Below, piece by piece: positions 9,280-18,567 of a stretch of 64,000 nt of DNA. The notes under the pieces were generated by a model that did not search any database, was not told the origin of the DNA, and saw nothing but the letters and a program-made list of their open reading frames with translations. The DNA is taken from NCBI RefSeq assembly GCF_036567765.1, contig NZ_DATCTU010000098.1, positions 19,414 through 83,413 on the forward strand, read 5' to 3'. Each line of letters opens with the position of its first letter. Within the stretch, counting starts at the first letter, position 1. Origin of the DNA: Pseudobacteroides sp. (GTDB taxonomy: Bacteria; Bacillota; Clostridia; Acetivibrionales; DSM-2933). The position numbers were made by a program, and so were the translations under genes.

Positions 9280-12200
9280 ACCTCATCACCTCTATTCGAA
9301 TTGAATATTTTCATTGTTACAGTTGTTCCTTGCCCTACTATGCTCTGAATATCCAGTCCCTGACCATAGTAAAGTATCATCCTCCGCTGGATATTCCTAA
9401 GTCCCACTCCTGTCTTTGGATTTTTTTCTTGAAACAGTTCCGATAGTTTTTCGGGCGGGATACCAATACCATCATCCTGTACTGAAATAATGATAGCTTT
9501 TTGGCTCTTTTTCACACCGAGCCTCACCATACCGCCTTGTGGCTTTTTCAGTATGCCATGACGTATGGCATTTTCAACCAGTGGTTGAATTGCAAGCATG
9601 GGAACTGAAATATCAATGGTTTCATCTATGTCATATTCTACTTTCAGCTTGCCTCTGAAGCGTTCCTTTTCAATGGAAATATAAGCACGGACTGTCGCAA
9701 GCTCGCTGGCAATGGGAGTCACTCCTGCAAAGTTTTCAAAGTTAAAGCTTCCTCTCAGATAATCTGCCAGATCATAAAGAAGCTCCTTTGTCCGCTGAGG
9801 CTCTCGCGTACTGAGTGCAGCTATTACACTTAAAGAATTATATAGGAAATGAGGTTTAATCTGTGCCTGTAAAAAGGATAATTCTGTGGTAACCATTCCA
9901 TTGACTGATTCTTTAAGTTGTACAAGGGTTCTTACTCTTGCCTTTAGCTCTAAGGCCTCAAATGGTTTTGAAAGATAATCATTGGCCCCGGCTTCAAATC
10001 CTGCTTGTAAATCCTCCGGCCTTGCTTTTGCTGTGAGCATAAGTACCGGTATATCCATGGGCTGAAACCGCTGCCGGATTTTTTTCAACACTTCAAAGCC
10101 TGATATTCTCGGCATCATGACGTCCAATATAACAAGGTTGTACCTGCTTTGTCTTTCAATCTCCTTTAAAAGTTCTTCTCCACTTGTCACTGCTTTTACA
10201 TAATAGCCTTCGTTATCAAGAATGTTGAATAATGCAGTAAGACTTGCAGGATCATCGTCCACCGCAAGGATTGAATATGTTCTTTTTTCTTTCTCTTCAG
10301 GTGAAGTTAAACCTGAAATTTCATCTGTTTTATTTAGTGTTCTGATTATACTTTCCACATGCATATCAGCTTTAGATTCCCTACTCAAAGGCAGTGTGAA
10401 TAAAAACCTGCTTCCTTTTCCTTCTTCCGATCTCACCCAAATGCTTCCGCCATGAAGTTCTATCAGTGTTTTTGTTATGGAAAGGCCAAGTCCTGTCCCC
10501 CCTGCTTCCCTTGTTTCAGTAGAATCTACCTGAAAGAAGTGCTTGAAGATGTCCTCAAGTTTGTCCTGTGGAATTCCGCTGCCTGTATCCGTGACCCAAA
10601 TCTCTGCATAATCATTCTTTATAGCTGCACCCACCTCAATATACCCATGCTGAGTAAATTTAAGGGCGTTTCCTATCAGATTGTAAAAAATCTGACGCAA
10701 GCGTTCAGCATCTGCCTGGACAGGAGGAATTCCTTCGGGTATGTTGTTGATAAATTCTATCTCCTTGTCGCCTTTAAGCTGGCTTAATACATATAGTGTC
10801 ATACCTACTACCGAATGCAGATCAACAGGCCTTTTATATAGCCGGATTTCTCCATTTTTCAAGTTTGATATATCCAGAATATCATTGATAAGGTTGTATA
10901 ATCTCCGTGCCGCAGATATAACTATCTGAAGGTTTTTCTCCTGCATTGCTCCAAGTGTTCCACGGCTGCTTTCCATGACCGAATTGGTGATATTGATAAT
11001 ACCGTTCAGCGGCGTACGCAGTTCATGGGAAGTGTTAGCCAAGAAAGCATCCTTAAGCTTGTCCAGTTCAAGAAGTCGGATGTTCATAGTCTCTAAAGTA
11101 TTAAATGACTTGTTATACTGCTTTGAAAGCAGAGAGAATACCGTGCCAATAAAGACTATCATAAACATATATCCAACATAGTTGTCACTTTTGACATTAT
11201 TCAGATACAATGTGCCATCAGCAAAATATAACAACACACAGGTAAAAGCCACAACCAAACGTATAAGCTCGGATTTCTCGAGAGCCCCATATTGCTTTTT
11301 TATAATAGCTGATAAAAACACGATAATTATAAATACATAGGCTGCCATACCTAATAGCAGGGCTATGTTCTGAAATTCAGATGCTGTAGAAAGAGGAAAC
11401 AGTATAAAAAACACACAATATCCGCCGAACAATATAAGGATTGATTTTATAAACCACTTCGGTATTGCTTTTTCTGCAATTTTTTTAGCAAACAAGCAAA
11501 CGAAAATTATTGTCAAATGAAGCAATACATTATGAATCTTTACCAGTATATCATATCGATCTGACAGGCTTTCAAACATCTGAAGAAGGATTTTCTCACC
11601 ATATAAGCTTTCAAATAATGAAAATGTAAATGCATATAAACTATAATACAATATGCTCAGGTCTTTTCGCCTTCCCAAAAACACAAAAAAGTAATACAGC
11701 CCTGTAATAAACAGGCAAGCAGCTAAAAAGCCATTTAAAAAGTTATTGCGTACCGACAACATGTAAATGTTCTTTTGATTTCCTAAGTAGATACTTTGTA
11801 CTATGCCACCTTTCTTATAGTCAAAGTCAGCAACCTGAACGATAATTTCTATGTCCCTGTCTTTTGGATAGAAGGTCGCAGAATAGGGTGTATTTGCCAT
11901 AACATATCCATCTTTTTTGTACAAAGCCGGATTTCCACTGGACAAAACTTCAGTGCCATCAATGAAAATACGGCTGGACATACGGATACTGGTGGTTTTT
12001 ATCCCAGCTGCCGCCAGGCCATTCCCCAAGTGAACCTTCAATCTATAGGTAGCAGCTCCCTTATCAGAAAGCCGTACATTTCCTATGCTGCCCTGCCAAT
12101 CGGAAGGCACCTTAATATATCCCGTAAGAGTACTTGTTTTTGGCTCAACTAAATCATTGGGTGTAAGAAGCCTGTTCCAATAAAATTCCCATTCTCCATC

Positions 12201-12377
12201 CAGTCTGACATTACCGTTTTTGCCAAAGTTCCAATCAGACAAGTCAAGGTAGCCTTGGTGGGCTGTGGGCTGAACAGGTCCATAGTTTTTTTGCCATAAA
12301 TACAAATAAATTACTGTACCAATTATTATAAATAGAATCAGAACATATTTTTTAAAAAAACTGATTTTATTTATCAC
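9276..12377 (-). CDS. Hybrid sensor kinase with two different kinase cores (HisKA plus LytS-type) around a receiver
   Basis: The 1033 residues run in this order. There is a membrane segment at ~9-27 and an extracytoplasmic sugar-binding-like/7TMR-DISM-type sensor at ~40-205. A seven-helix membrane region spans ~212-418. A HisKA box has His451 (NTSHELRTPLNG), and its HATPase shows N570 and the G boxes DTGSGIP and GGTGLGLSI. A receiver has Asp752 (LDVMMP) and Lys804. A second, LytS/YehU-type kinase has His843 (QIKPHFLYNSL), with its own HATPase (VENAIRHG, DDGIGI, GVGLRNI). GTG is the start codon. Two phospho-acceptor histidines in one chain suggest an internal relay or dual control. The partner is the overlapping SARP-type regulator. 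The ligand is unknown. Confidence 0.93.
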   Translation of the reverse strand: MINKISFFKKYVLILFIIIGTVIYLYLWQKNYGPVQPTAHQGYLDLSDWNFGKNGNVRLDGEWEFYWNRLLTPNDLVEPKTSTLTGYIKVPSDWQGSIGNVRLSDKGAATYRLKVHLGNGLAAAGIKTTSIRMSSRIFIDGTEVLSSGNPALYKKDGYVMANTPYSATFYPKDRDIEIIVQVADFDYKKGGIVQSIYLGNQKNIYMLSVRNNFLNGFLAACLFITGLYYFFVFLGRRKDLSILYYSLYAFTFSLFESLYGEKILLQMFESLSDRYDILVKIHNVLLHLTIIFVCLFAKKIAEKAIPKWFIKSILILFGGYCVFFILFPLSTASEFQNIALLLGMAAYVFIIIVFLSAIIKKQYGALEKSELIRLVVAFTCVLLYFADGTLYLNNVKSDNYVGYMFMIVFIGTVFSLLSKQYNKSFNTLETMNIRLLELDKLKDAFLANTSHELRTPLNGIINITNSVMESSRGTLGAMQEKNLQIVISAARRLYNLINDILDISNLKNGEIRLYKRPVDLHSVVGMTLYVLSQLKGDKEIEFINNIPEGIPPVQADAERLRQIFYNLIGNALKFTQHGYIEVGAAIKNDYAEIWVTDTGSGIPQDKLEDIFKHFFQVDSTETREAGGTGLGLSITKTLIELHGGSIWVRSEEGKGSRFLFTLPLSRESKADMHVESIIRTLNKTDEISGLTSPEEKEKRTYSILAVDDDPASLTALFNILDNEGYYVKAVTSGEELLKEIERQSRYNLVILDVMMPRISGFEVLKKIRQRFQPMDIPVLMLTAKARPEDLQAGFEAGANDYLSKPFEALELKARVRTLVQLKESVNGMVTTELSFLQAQIKPHFLYNSLSVIAALSTREPQRTKELLYDLADYLRGSFNFENFAGVTPIASELATVRAYISIEKERFRGKLKVEYDIDETIDISVPMLAIQPLVENAIRHGILKKPQGGMVRLGVKKSQKAIIISVQDDGIGIPPEKLSELFQEKNPKTGVGLRNIQRRMILYYGQGLDIQSIVGQGTTVTMKIFNSNRGDEV

Positions 12378-12453
12378 ATTTCAATCCTCTTATGCTCAAA
12401 ATATTCTTTCATGTATTTATCGTAAAACTAAAGTAAAAAGTTAAGTACTTAAG

Positions 12454-12477
12454 TTTCATACAAACATGAAAGTTTAT
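12454..12477. terminator. Weak hairpin, possible terminator
   Basis: TTTCAT and ATGAAA pair across a 6-base loop between the envelope orphan and the kinase gene. A T-rich tail is present only on the + side, so action for the minus-strand gene is doubtful. Confidence 0.3.
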
Positions 12478-12481
12478 TTTT

Positions 12482-13042
12482 TTATAGCTTCAGATTGAGA
12501 TTTTCCAGTAAAGTATTTATGCCGCCCTCAAAATTGAAAAACAGCGGCCTGTTCTTTTCATCCAGGACTAGCAGATAAGGTATTGTCTGCTTAGGAAAGA
12601 TTATAAAGACTTGGTCTAATGAATTTACCCCATAATCGGTAAGCCATTTGTTATTTATTTCTGCCGATGGTACTAAAGGCACCCTGACAATGTACCCCTT
12701 TTCGGGAAAGGCCCTAACTTTTCCAAACATTCCTGTGATCTTCGCTAAATATCCGAGAGCTTCCTTCCGAGCAACAGGATTTGCCTCAACCTCCCTTACT
12801 ACCTCTCCCCTTGCGATATCAAAAATCTCAATGTTCTTATTTGTTATGTCCGAGTCTGAAGATACTAAGAAGGATACTAAATTGTTTCTCCCAAATTCAC
12901 CGACATTAAAGCTTATGGATTCAAAATATTTTTCAACTTCAATGCTCTGTTTATACTTGTAAAAACCGCAGCCCATAGCACAAACCAGTATAAGGGCAAA
13001 GAAAACACCCATATGCCTTGTCTTCATTTTAACAATTACCAT
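12482..13042 (-). CDS. Unrecognised membrane-anchored protein
   Basis: The 186-residue product has one hydrophobic segment near the N-terminus (residues ~8-22, ending in A-M-G-C) and an otherwise soluble body that should lie outside the membrane. The A-M-G-C could be a poor lipobox, so it may be a lipoprotein or simply an uncleaved anchor. The ATG at 13042 was chosen because GAGGTG lies 8 bases upstream; an in-frame ATG two codons earlier would leave only about 2 bases. No family was recognised. It lies between the DUF2304/GT2 pair and the sensor kinase, all on one strand, so it might be co-expressed with either. Confidence 0.7.
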   Translation of the reverse strand: MVIVKMKTRHMGVFFALILVCAMGCGFYKYKQSIEVEKYFESISFNVGEFGRNNLVSFLVSSDSDITNKNIEIFDIARGEVVREVEANPVARKEALGYLAKITGMFGKVRAFPEKGYIVRVPLVPSAEINNKWLTDYGVNSLDQVFIIFPKQTIPYLLVLDEKNRPLFFNFEGGINTLLENLNLKL

Positions 13043-13168
13043 TAACATATCACCTCATTATTCATTATGTTGCGAAGTGATACTTTATTACTTTTTAGCA
13101 TATGTTTGCGTAAATTATTAATCTTAATCCCTATTGTCTAATTAACACTTTTAATATAATTTATTGTG

Positions 13169-13576
13169 CTATACCGCTTCATTATCCGCCTGTTCAAGAT
13201 TTGAAACTGAATTATTCTCTAAAGTGTCCATTCTATTCTCCCCATCCAACTTTTCTTTCATCAATGTTATTTCCTGAGTCAATCGAATTATTCTTTTTGA
13301 CTGATTTGAAACTACTATGGTTATCTGCAACGAATATAAAATTAAAAAGAGCAGCCCGAAAACAAATAATACTGACGGAGCATATTTTATGTTAATTAAC
13401 ATGGATATCTTCTCTATAGAGACAGGTGATACCGATAACATTAAAATTACCACACCGAAAAAAATCCAAAGCAACGAATATTTTTCCGACAGCTTATTTT
13501 TTCTCACAAGCTCAACAACGATTAACAAAAACATGATACTGAAAATAACAGAGAACAAGTAAATATTCATTATCAT
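13169..13576 (-). CDS. DUF2304-family small membrane protein
   Basis: The 135-residue protein has three hydrophobic segments (about 4-20, 32-50, 66-86) and a charged cytoplasmic tail with coiled-coil character, the pattern of DUF2304 proteins. These are commonly found beside DPM1-like glycosyltransferases. Here the start overlaps the stop of such a gene by 4 bases (ATGA), so the two are translationally coupled. A role as membrane partner of the transferase is inference from this pairing. Confidence 0.82.
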   Translation of the reverse strand: MIMNIYLFSVIFSIMFLLIVVELVRKNKLSEKYSLLWIFFGVVILMLSVSPVSIEKISMLINIKYAPSVLFVFGLLFLILYSLQITIVVSNQSKRIIRLTQEITLMKEKLDGENRMDTLENNSVSNLEQADNEAV

Positions 13577-14298
13577 GACAAAGCACCCGATCTGATAGAA
13601 TTAATCAATAATACAATACTCACCTTAATCATGTAATAGGCAGATTTAAAGGGTGTGATGGAAGAGGTTCCCCCTTGTCTTTCATTCATTTCTACTGGGA
13701 TCTCCATAACTTTAAATCCCTTTTTATGAAGTCTTATCAAAACATCCACCTCAGGGTAATCGGAGGGATACTTATCCGCAAAGTATTCGAGTATTTTCCG
13801 ATTTACAGCCCTAAACCCCGATGTAGTATCCTTAATGGGGTTTCCGGTAAGAAGAGTAACCAGCCCTGAAAAAAACACCATCCCAATGCGCCTTGATAAC
13901 TTTGAATTATAGCCGGTCTTCTTCACATACCTTGACCCTATTACCATATCTGCATGACCATCTAGCAAAGGGGCTATCAGATCACCTAAATAAGCAGGAT
14001 CATGTTGTCCATCCCCATCCAATTGAATTGCTATATCGTAATTATTCACCTTTGCATAAAGATAGCCTGTTTGCACAGCACCTCCGATTCCAAGGTTATA
14101 CGGAAGCTTTAAAACCTTCACACCATAATCCTCTGCAATCTTTGAGGTATTATCATATGAGCCGTCATCTACAACTACAAGATCAATATTATGACCTGAG
14201 TTAAACAAGTTGTTTATCACTTTTGAAATGCTTTTTTCTTCATTAAAAGCAGGTACTATAACCAATATTTTTTTATTCCATGTATTTATTGCATTCAT
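13573..14298 (-). CDS. Family 2 glycosyltransferase, DPM1-like (polyprenyl-phosphate sugar synthase)
   Basis: This is a 241-residue GT-A fold enzyme expected to transfer a sugar from a nucleotide donor to a polyprenyl phosphate carrier at the inner face of the membrane. Motifs are VPAFNEEKSI at the N-terminus, VVDDGSYDNT, the metal-binding QLDGDGQHDP, and IGSRYVKKTGYN. No C-terminal membrane helices are present; the coupled DUF2304 protein may supply them. A good ribosome site close to the ATG is lacking: GGGAGGAG lies about 33 bases upstream, so the real start could be a little earlier at a non-ATG codon. Confidence 0.88.
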   Translation of the reverse strand: MNAINTWNKKILVIVPAFNEEKSISKVINNLFNSGHNIDLVVVDDGSYDNTSKIAEDYGVKVLKLPYNLGIGGAVQTGYLYAKVNNYDIAIQLDGDGQHDPAYLGDLIAPLLDGHADMVIGSRYVKKTGYNSKLSRRIGMVFFSGLVTLLTGNPIKDTTSGFRAVNRKILEYFADKYPSDYPEVDVLIRLHKKGFKVMEIPVEMNERQGGTSSITPFKSAYYMIKVSIVLLINSIRSGALS

Positions 14299-14612
14299 AT
14301 TGATTTGATGTGGGAATATTCCCTTACTCCTCCCTAATATTTAATACCCTTTGAATACATTAATAATATTACAATCTCTTACCATTTAGTTTGCTCAAAA
14401 ATTATATTTTGATGTATAATATATTCCATTAGCTTTAAATATTCAGTTTCAACATTTCTATGGATGACGGTTTATGTTTTATACATTTGGCCGCTCCTTT
14501 CTAATTTTACACGTTACCTACATTTATTTATTTTCCAGTAAAACAAAAAACTAGAACTGTCCAGACTAATAGTAATTAATCCAAAGAGCCCTAGTTATTA
14601 CAATACGAACTG
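14299..14612. other. AT-rich intergenic region
   Basis: The region holds the leader of the GT2 gene, including the distant GGGAGGAG. Near 14552-14597 six-base arms AACTAG/CTAGTT enclose a long loop and are followed on the minus strand by TTTTTT, a possible weak terminator for cotH. No gene or RNA was seen. Confidence 0.5.
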
Positions 14613-16325
14613 TTAATAAGTTTTGCCAAACTTTAATCCAATCAAAATAACATCTGACATGTTAATTGAATTATCTTTATTTATATCGCACTTTACAGCA
14701 TAGCCGCTTTCTCCTAGGATTTTCCCAAAACTTTGTGCTATCAATATAACATCCGACATGTTTACTGTCCTGTCTTGGTTAACATCTTCCGCCCAGCCCG
14801 AAAGTGTATTTGTCGGACTTGCCTTAGTAGGTGTAGGACTTGCTTTTGTCGGCGTCGGCGTTGGAGTTGCAGATGCTGCCGGTGTTGGAGAAATTGTTAT
14901 TCCCGCAAGGTAGCTGTTAACCGCACTATGACGCTTAGTTACGAGGTTTTTAAGATCTGTAAGTCCTTGATTAAACTGCGTTGCCCCATTTGTCAGGAAG
15001 CTGTATGGGCTTTTTTCGCCTTCAGCCCCTACTGTAAATGGCCGTATCATTTCATGAAGCTGGCTCATTTTCGCTGTTATAGTTGCTTGATTAAAGCAAG
15101 TGCTCATTGCATTCTTCATCTCGTAGTGATAAATGTTTTTGTAAACCAGATCATCTATCAAATAGCGAATCAAAGGCCAATTATTTCCGATTTCATTTAA
15201 GGAAAGTGTAGCAGGTATAGTTCCCATACCAGGCATACCGGGAAGACCGCCCATACCAGGCATACCCATCATGCCGAATGGATCTTCGGTAAGTGACAAA
15301 TTGAAATCCCATGGAATATATACCATTCGTCCATTATCCGCAACATCCTGATACAAATAATGGTTCTTGGTTACCCAGCCGTAAGTATCAAAGTTCGTAA
15401 TTGCAGTATTTATTGCAAGCCAGCGGAGAAAAAGATTGACATTAAAAACTTTTTCAAGGTTTGCTCTCCATGTTGCTGCATTGGACCTAGGAGCATTAAG
15501 TGCTGTAACAAGTGCCTGCAGATCGCTCCAGTCATCGGCATCTTCGTTGGTCTTCTTCTCATAGCCTTCCTTTTTGAATACTGTCAAATCAGCTCCGTTT
15601 GATGCTGTCCCCATACCAAATCCAGTTGAAGCTGCAAGGCCTTTGTACAAATTCCCCTCATCGCTTCCAAATTGAGTATCAAGCATCTTATTGGCAACAT
15701 CCTCAAATCCAGTATACAATCCCCAGTATACAGGACCACTGCCGCTATCTATGTACACCCTGTAAAATGCACCACGGGCTGTCGGAACACCTGCTGAACG
15801 GAAAATATCACTTGTGAGTTTGTCCCTTATAAAAGAAGGGTCATACCAACAATTACTAAGCTTAAGGTCCTGGAATCCATAAAATCTCTGATTGTCAATC
15901 TCAGGATATTGATCTTCAAATTTGTCGAATTTTAAATGTAAGGGAAGTTTATGCTTTCCGCTTTGCAATGGAGTAAATAGCGTACTTGACCCTTTATATC
16001 TTACGCCCACATTAGTCCAGGTATAACCGTTAAATTTTACGGTAGCCGGCACATATATGGGGTCTGTAGTACTCATCATATTCAAGGATTTTACATTAGT
16101 TTCCATTGTATTATAGTTTTGTGAACTGATAGTAATGTCAATACGGTTTACCTTATCCTCAGGGAAAACCACTTGATAATTAGGATCCGCCTTTTTGCTG
16201 TGGGTTTCTTCCGTCCACCCCTGCGGTCTGGCAACATCTGCTGCATTAATCCTGACTGGGCTGATGCATAAAAGAGAAAACACCAAACAGGTTGATGCAG
16301 CAATTAATTTTAAAAATCTTTTCAT
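14613..16325 (-). CDS. Secreted CotH-kinase-family protein with C-terminal dockerin
   Basis: The 570-residue product has a signal peptide (about residues 1-28, ending A-A-D). It is followed by a CotH-type domain (~50-470), recognised by VGVRYKGSST, KLSNCWYDPSFIRDKL, FYRVYIDSG-GPVYWGLYTGFEDV and the catalytic-like IPWDFNLSL. A Gly/Met/Pro-rich insert (MMGMPGMGGLPGMPGMG) follows that motif. A Thr/Pro linker leads to two dockerin repeats, DVNQDRTVNMSDVILIAQSFG and DINKDNSINMSDVILIGLKFG, which bind calcium and a cohesin. CotH proteins are atypical protein kinases in spore coats, so this may be a cellulosomal kinase or structural component. ATG at 16325 has GGAGG 7 bases upstream; a GTG two codons earlier is less likely. 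Confidence 0.93.
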   Translation of the reverse strand: MKRFLKLIAASTCLVFSLLCISPVRINAADVARPQGWTEETHSKKADPNYQVVFPEDKVNRIDITISSQNYNTMETNVKSLNMMSTTDPIYVPATVKFNGYTWTNVGVRYKGSSTLFTPLQSGKHKLPLHLKFDKFEDQYPEIDNQRFYGFQDLKLSNCWYDPSFIRDKLTSDIFRSAGVPTARGAFYRVYIDSGSGPVYWGLYTGFEDVANKMLDTQFGSDEGNLYKGLAASTGFGMGTASNGADLTVFKKEGYEKKTNEDADDWSDLQALVTALNAPRSNAATWRANLEKVFNVNLFLRWLAINTAITNFDTYGWVTKNHYLYQDVADNGRMVYIPWDFNLSLTEDPFGMMGMPGMGGLPGMPGMGTIPATLSLNEIGNNWPLIRYLIDDLVYKNIYHYEMKNAMSTCFNQATITAKMSQLHEMIRPFTVGAEGEKSPYSFLTNGATQFNQGLTDLKNLVTKRHSAVNSYLAGITISPTPAASATPTPTPTKASPTPTKASPTNTLSGWAEDVNQDRTVNMSDVILIAQSFGKILGESGYAVKCDINKDNSINMSDVILIGLKFGKTY

Positions 16326-16484
16326 CCGCACACCTCCGAAAAATCTATTAATATATTATTAAAAGCGAGTACAGGATTTTGATACGTTTTCTCAATTTTC
16401 TCTATGTACTAAGTTTATCATATATATTTTCTCAGTACCAATAAAATGAAAATTTGGTCAAAAAAATGCTGATTTTGATACTTG

Positions 16485-16508
16485 CTAGATTAAAAGTGAT
16501 TAATCTAG
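16485..16508. repeat. Perfect 9-bp inverted repeat
   Basis: CTAGATTAA and TTAATCTAG flank a 6-base loop immediately past the end of the MutS-like remnant and about 160 bases upstream of cotH. It could be a binding site for a dimeric regulator or a weak hairpin; no T-run adjoins it. Confidence 0.45.
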
Positions 16509-17501
16509 ATAATGTCCCTGTCCGTTAAAGCAGATGAAAGTTTTTCAAAACTCTCATCCCTGATTTTTTCATATTGGTTATTAGCTTTTCCGTCCCTAAT
16601 AAAAACACTATATCGGCTCTAATACCCAAGAGTATCCTTGCATTTATTTTAATATATTTGGATATAGCCTGTGCTATGGGTTTTTCAGCAGATTGGGTTA
16701 TCCTGTCCAGCTCCTTAAAAATTGCAATATGAAATGGATTTGGTTCCTTTACTACCTGATTATACTTTAGAGTCTCTATGGCTTCAATTGTGACAATAGG
16801 CGATATTCCTGTATATTGCTCAGATGATTTTTTATTAAACAAACGGTTTAGTAATGTATTTCTTTATATGGTTCATCGTTTACCGAAACTATTGTAAATT
16901 CAACAGGATTAAGTTCAGCATTAAAGTTTATTCCTAGGCTTACACTTGAGATTTTTCTCAGGCCTTTCAGAAGATCGGGAAGCTCTTTTTCCATTGCCTT
17001 AAATGTATCCTCTTCCGTTTTATTTTTTATAGCTTCAGAAATCTTTTTTAGCCCCTTTGATTTTAATTTTGCTCCTGAATCATAAATATCCTTTTTCATT
17101 TCAATAACACATGATACATAAGTTTCAAGCTCTCCAACCCGGGAAGCTGTTTCCTGCAAAAGGACTTCTCGAGTAATTTTATGTGCATTTATAACTGCCA
17201 TCCCATCCAATAATGGAAGCACCTATTTAAAACAGGAGACAATCTCAGGGTTTTGCTGTAAATCTTCAATAATGTCGAGTCTATAATTTAAAACATCAGT
17301 GTCTTCGCTTAAGTTTATTAAGATATCCCTTACCGAAACCAAATGAGCGGAATCTATACTTAAAGCTTTTGAAAGCTCCTTTAATTCCAGACTTGAAACT
17401 ATGCAATGATCCTCTGATATTACTTGTTTTACTTCTTTAAATTTTTCTATGTCCGGCCAAAGTAAACTCATAAATCCTAATTTTTTTGCTTCCACACACA
17501 T
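16505..17501 (-). pseudogene. Decayed MutS-family (MutS-like) gene
   Basis: Three open stretches together resemble the N-terminal, lever and clamp part of the stand-alone MutS-like ATPases found in clostridia. The first (17226-17501) ends at an in-frame TAG at 17223-17225, and the same frame continues at once with V-L-P-L-L-D-G. The second (to 16851) stops after VNDEPYKE; the continuation (TLLNRLFNKKS) is in another frame. The third reaches LLGTEKLITNMKKSGM near 16570. A protein-like stretch in yet another frame (RDGKANNQYEKIRDESF) runs to TAG at 16505-16507. The Walker A/B ATPase domain expected after this is absent. At least one nonsense change, one frameshift and a 3' loss make it non-functional. 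The family call rests on pattern recognition. Confidence 0.75.
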
Positions 17502-17565
17502 TCCTCTTTGGATTTTTATATTAACATATCATTCCATAAACCTCTCTATATCAATCGATTCTATT

Positions 17566-17588
17566 ACCTAATTTTAGCACAATTAGGT
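17566..17588. repeat. Perfect 8-bp inverted repeat in divergent region
   Basis: ACCTAATT and AATTAGGT flank a 7-base spacer, between the MutS-like remnant (-) and the Fpg/Nei-like gene (+). Its position suits an operator for one or both genes; this is inference. Confidence 0.5.
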
Positions 17589-17711
17589 ACACATGAATTT
17601 ACACATAAACAACAACCACAATATAGCATTTCTCCAAATAAATTGATATAATAAATTATATGTAAAAAACAACCATTAATAAACCTTTTCAAATACTCAG
17701 GAGGCACGCTC

Positions 17712-18539
17712 ATGATAGAATTACCAGAAGCTTTAGCAATGGCACAACAAATTAATGAAACAGTATTAAATAAGAAAATCCTAAACGTAACTGCGGCACA
17801 TACCCCCCACAAGTTTGCTTGGTTCTATGGAGACCCTCAAAACTACAATAGGCTGCTTTCAGGTAAAAAAATAGGTAAAGCTGCCGGTTACGGTTCTATG
17901 ATAGAAATACAAGTTGAAGATTCTATAATATTACTACATGAAGGTTTGGGCATGAGGTATCACTCAGAAAATGAGGAGAAACCAAAAAAACACCAGCTTT
18001 TAATTGAGTTTGAAGATGCAACGGCTATCAGTGTATCTGTTCAGATGTATGCAGGAATAGGTTGTTTTAAAGCAGGCGAATTGGATAATAAGTATTATAA
18101 GCTTGCAAAGGACAAGCCGTCACCCCTGTCCGATGAATTTGACAAAGATTACTTTGACAGCTTGGTTAATGCTCCTGATGTACAGAAGCTTAGTATAAAG
18201 GCTTTTCTTGCAACTGAGCAAAGAATTCCCGGACTTGGGAATGGTGTACTTCAGGACATTCTTTACAATGCTAAAGCCCATCCCAAGAAAAAAGTGCGAG
18301 ATCTTTCTAAAGAAGATAAGGATAACATCTTTAGCTCAGTTAAATCCACTCTGGCAGAAATGACATTCCAGGGCGGAAGAGATACTGAAAAAGACCTGTT
18401 TGGCTGCCTTGGAGGGTATAAGACCAAGCTCAGCAAAAACACCTCAGGAAACACATGTGAACTTTGCAGCGGTATCATAGTAAAAGAAAACTATATGGGC
18501 GGCAGCATTTATTTCTGCACAGGATGTCAGCTGCTGTAA
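17712..18539 (+). CDS. Fpg/Nei-family DNA glycosylase-like protein with altered active site
   Basis: The 275 residues have the family layout: an N-terminal beta-sandwich domain, a helix-two-turn-helix around 162-191 (PGLGNGVLQDILYNAKAHP), and a C-terminal zinc finger with Cys249, Cys252, Cys269 and Cys272. Fpg and Nei begin M-P-E-L-P-E and use the proline at position 2 as nucleophile. This protein begins M-I-E-L-P-E, so the proline is Ile while the following Glu is kept. The finger's usual C-Q-R ending is C-Q-L. It may be a DNA-damage binder, or use other chemistry. AGGAGG stands 7 bases before the ATG. It is followed 28 bases later by an acyl-CoA-synthetase-like gene. Confidence 0.85.
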   Translation: MIELPEALAMAQQINETVLNKKILNVTAAHTPHKFAWFYGDPQNYNRLLSGKKIGKAAGYGSMIEIQVEDSIILLHEGLGMRYHSENEEKPKKHQLLIEFEDATAISVSVQMYAGIGCFKAGELDNKYYKLAKDKPSPLSDEFDKDYFDSLVNAPDVQKLSIKAFLATEQRIPGLGNGVLQDILYNAKAHPKKKVRDLSKEDKDNIFSSVKSTLAEMTFQGGRDTEKDLFGCLGGYKTKLSKNTSGNTCELCSGIIVKENYMGGSIYFCTGCQLL

Positions 18540-18567
18540 AATAAAAAATTAATGGAGGACATCAAAA

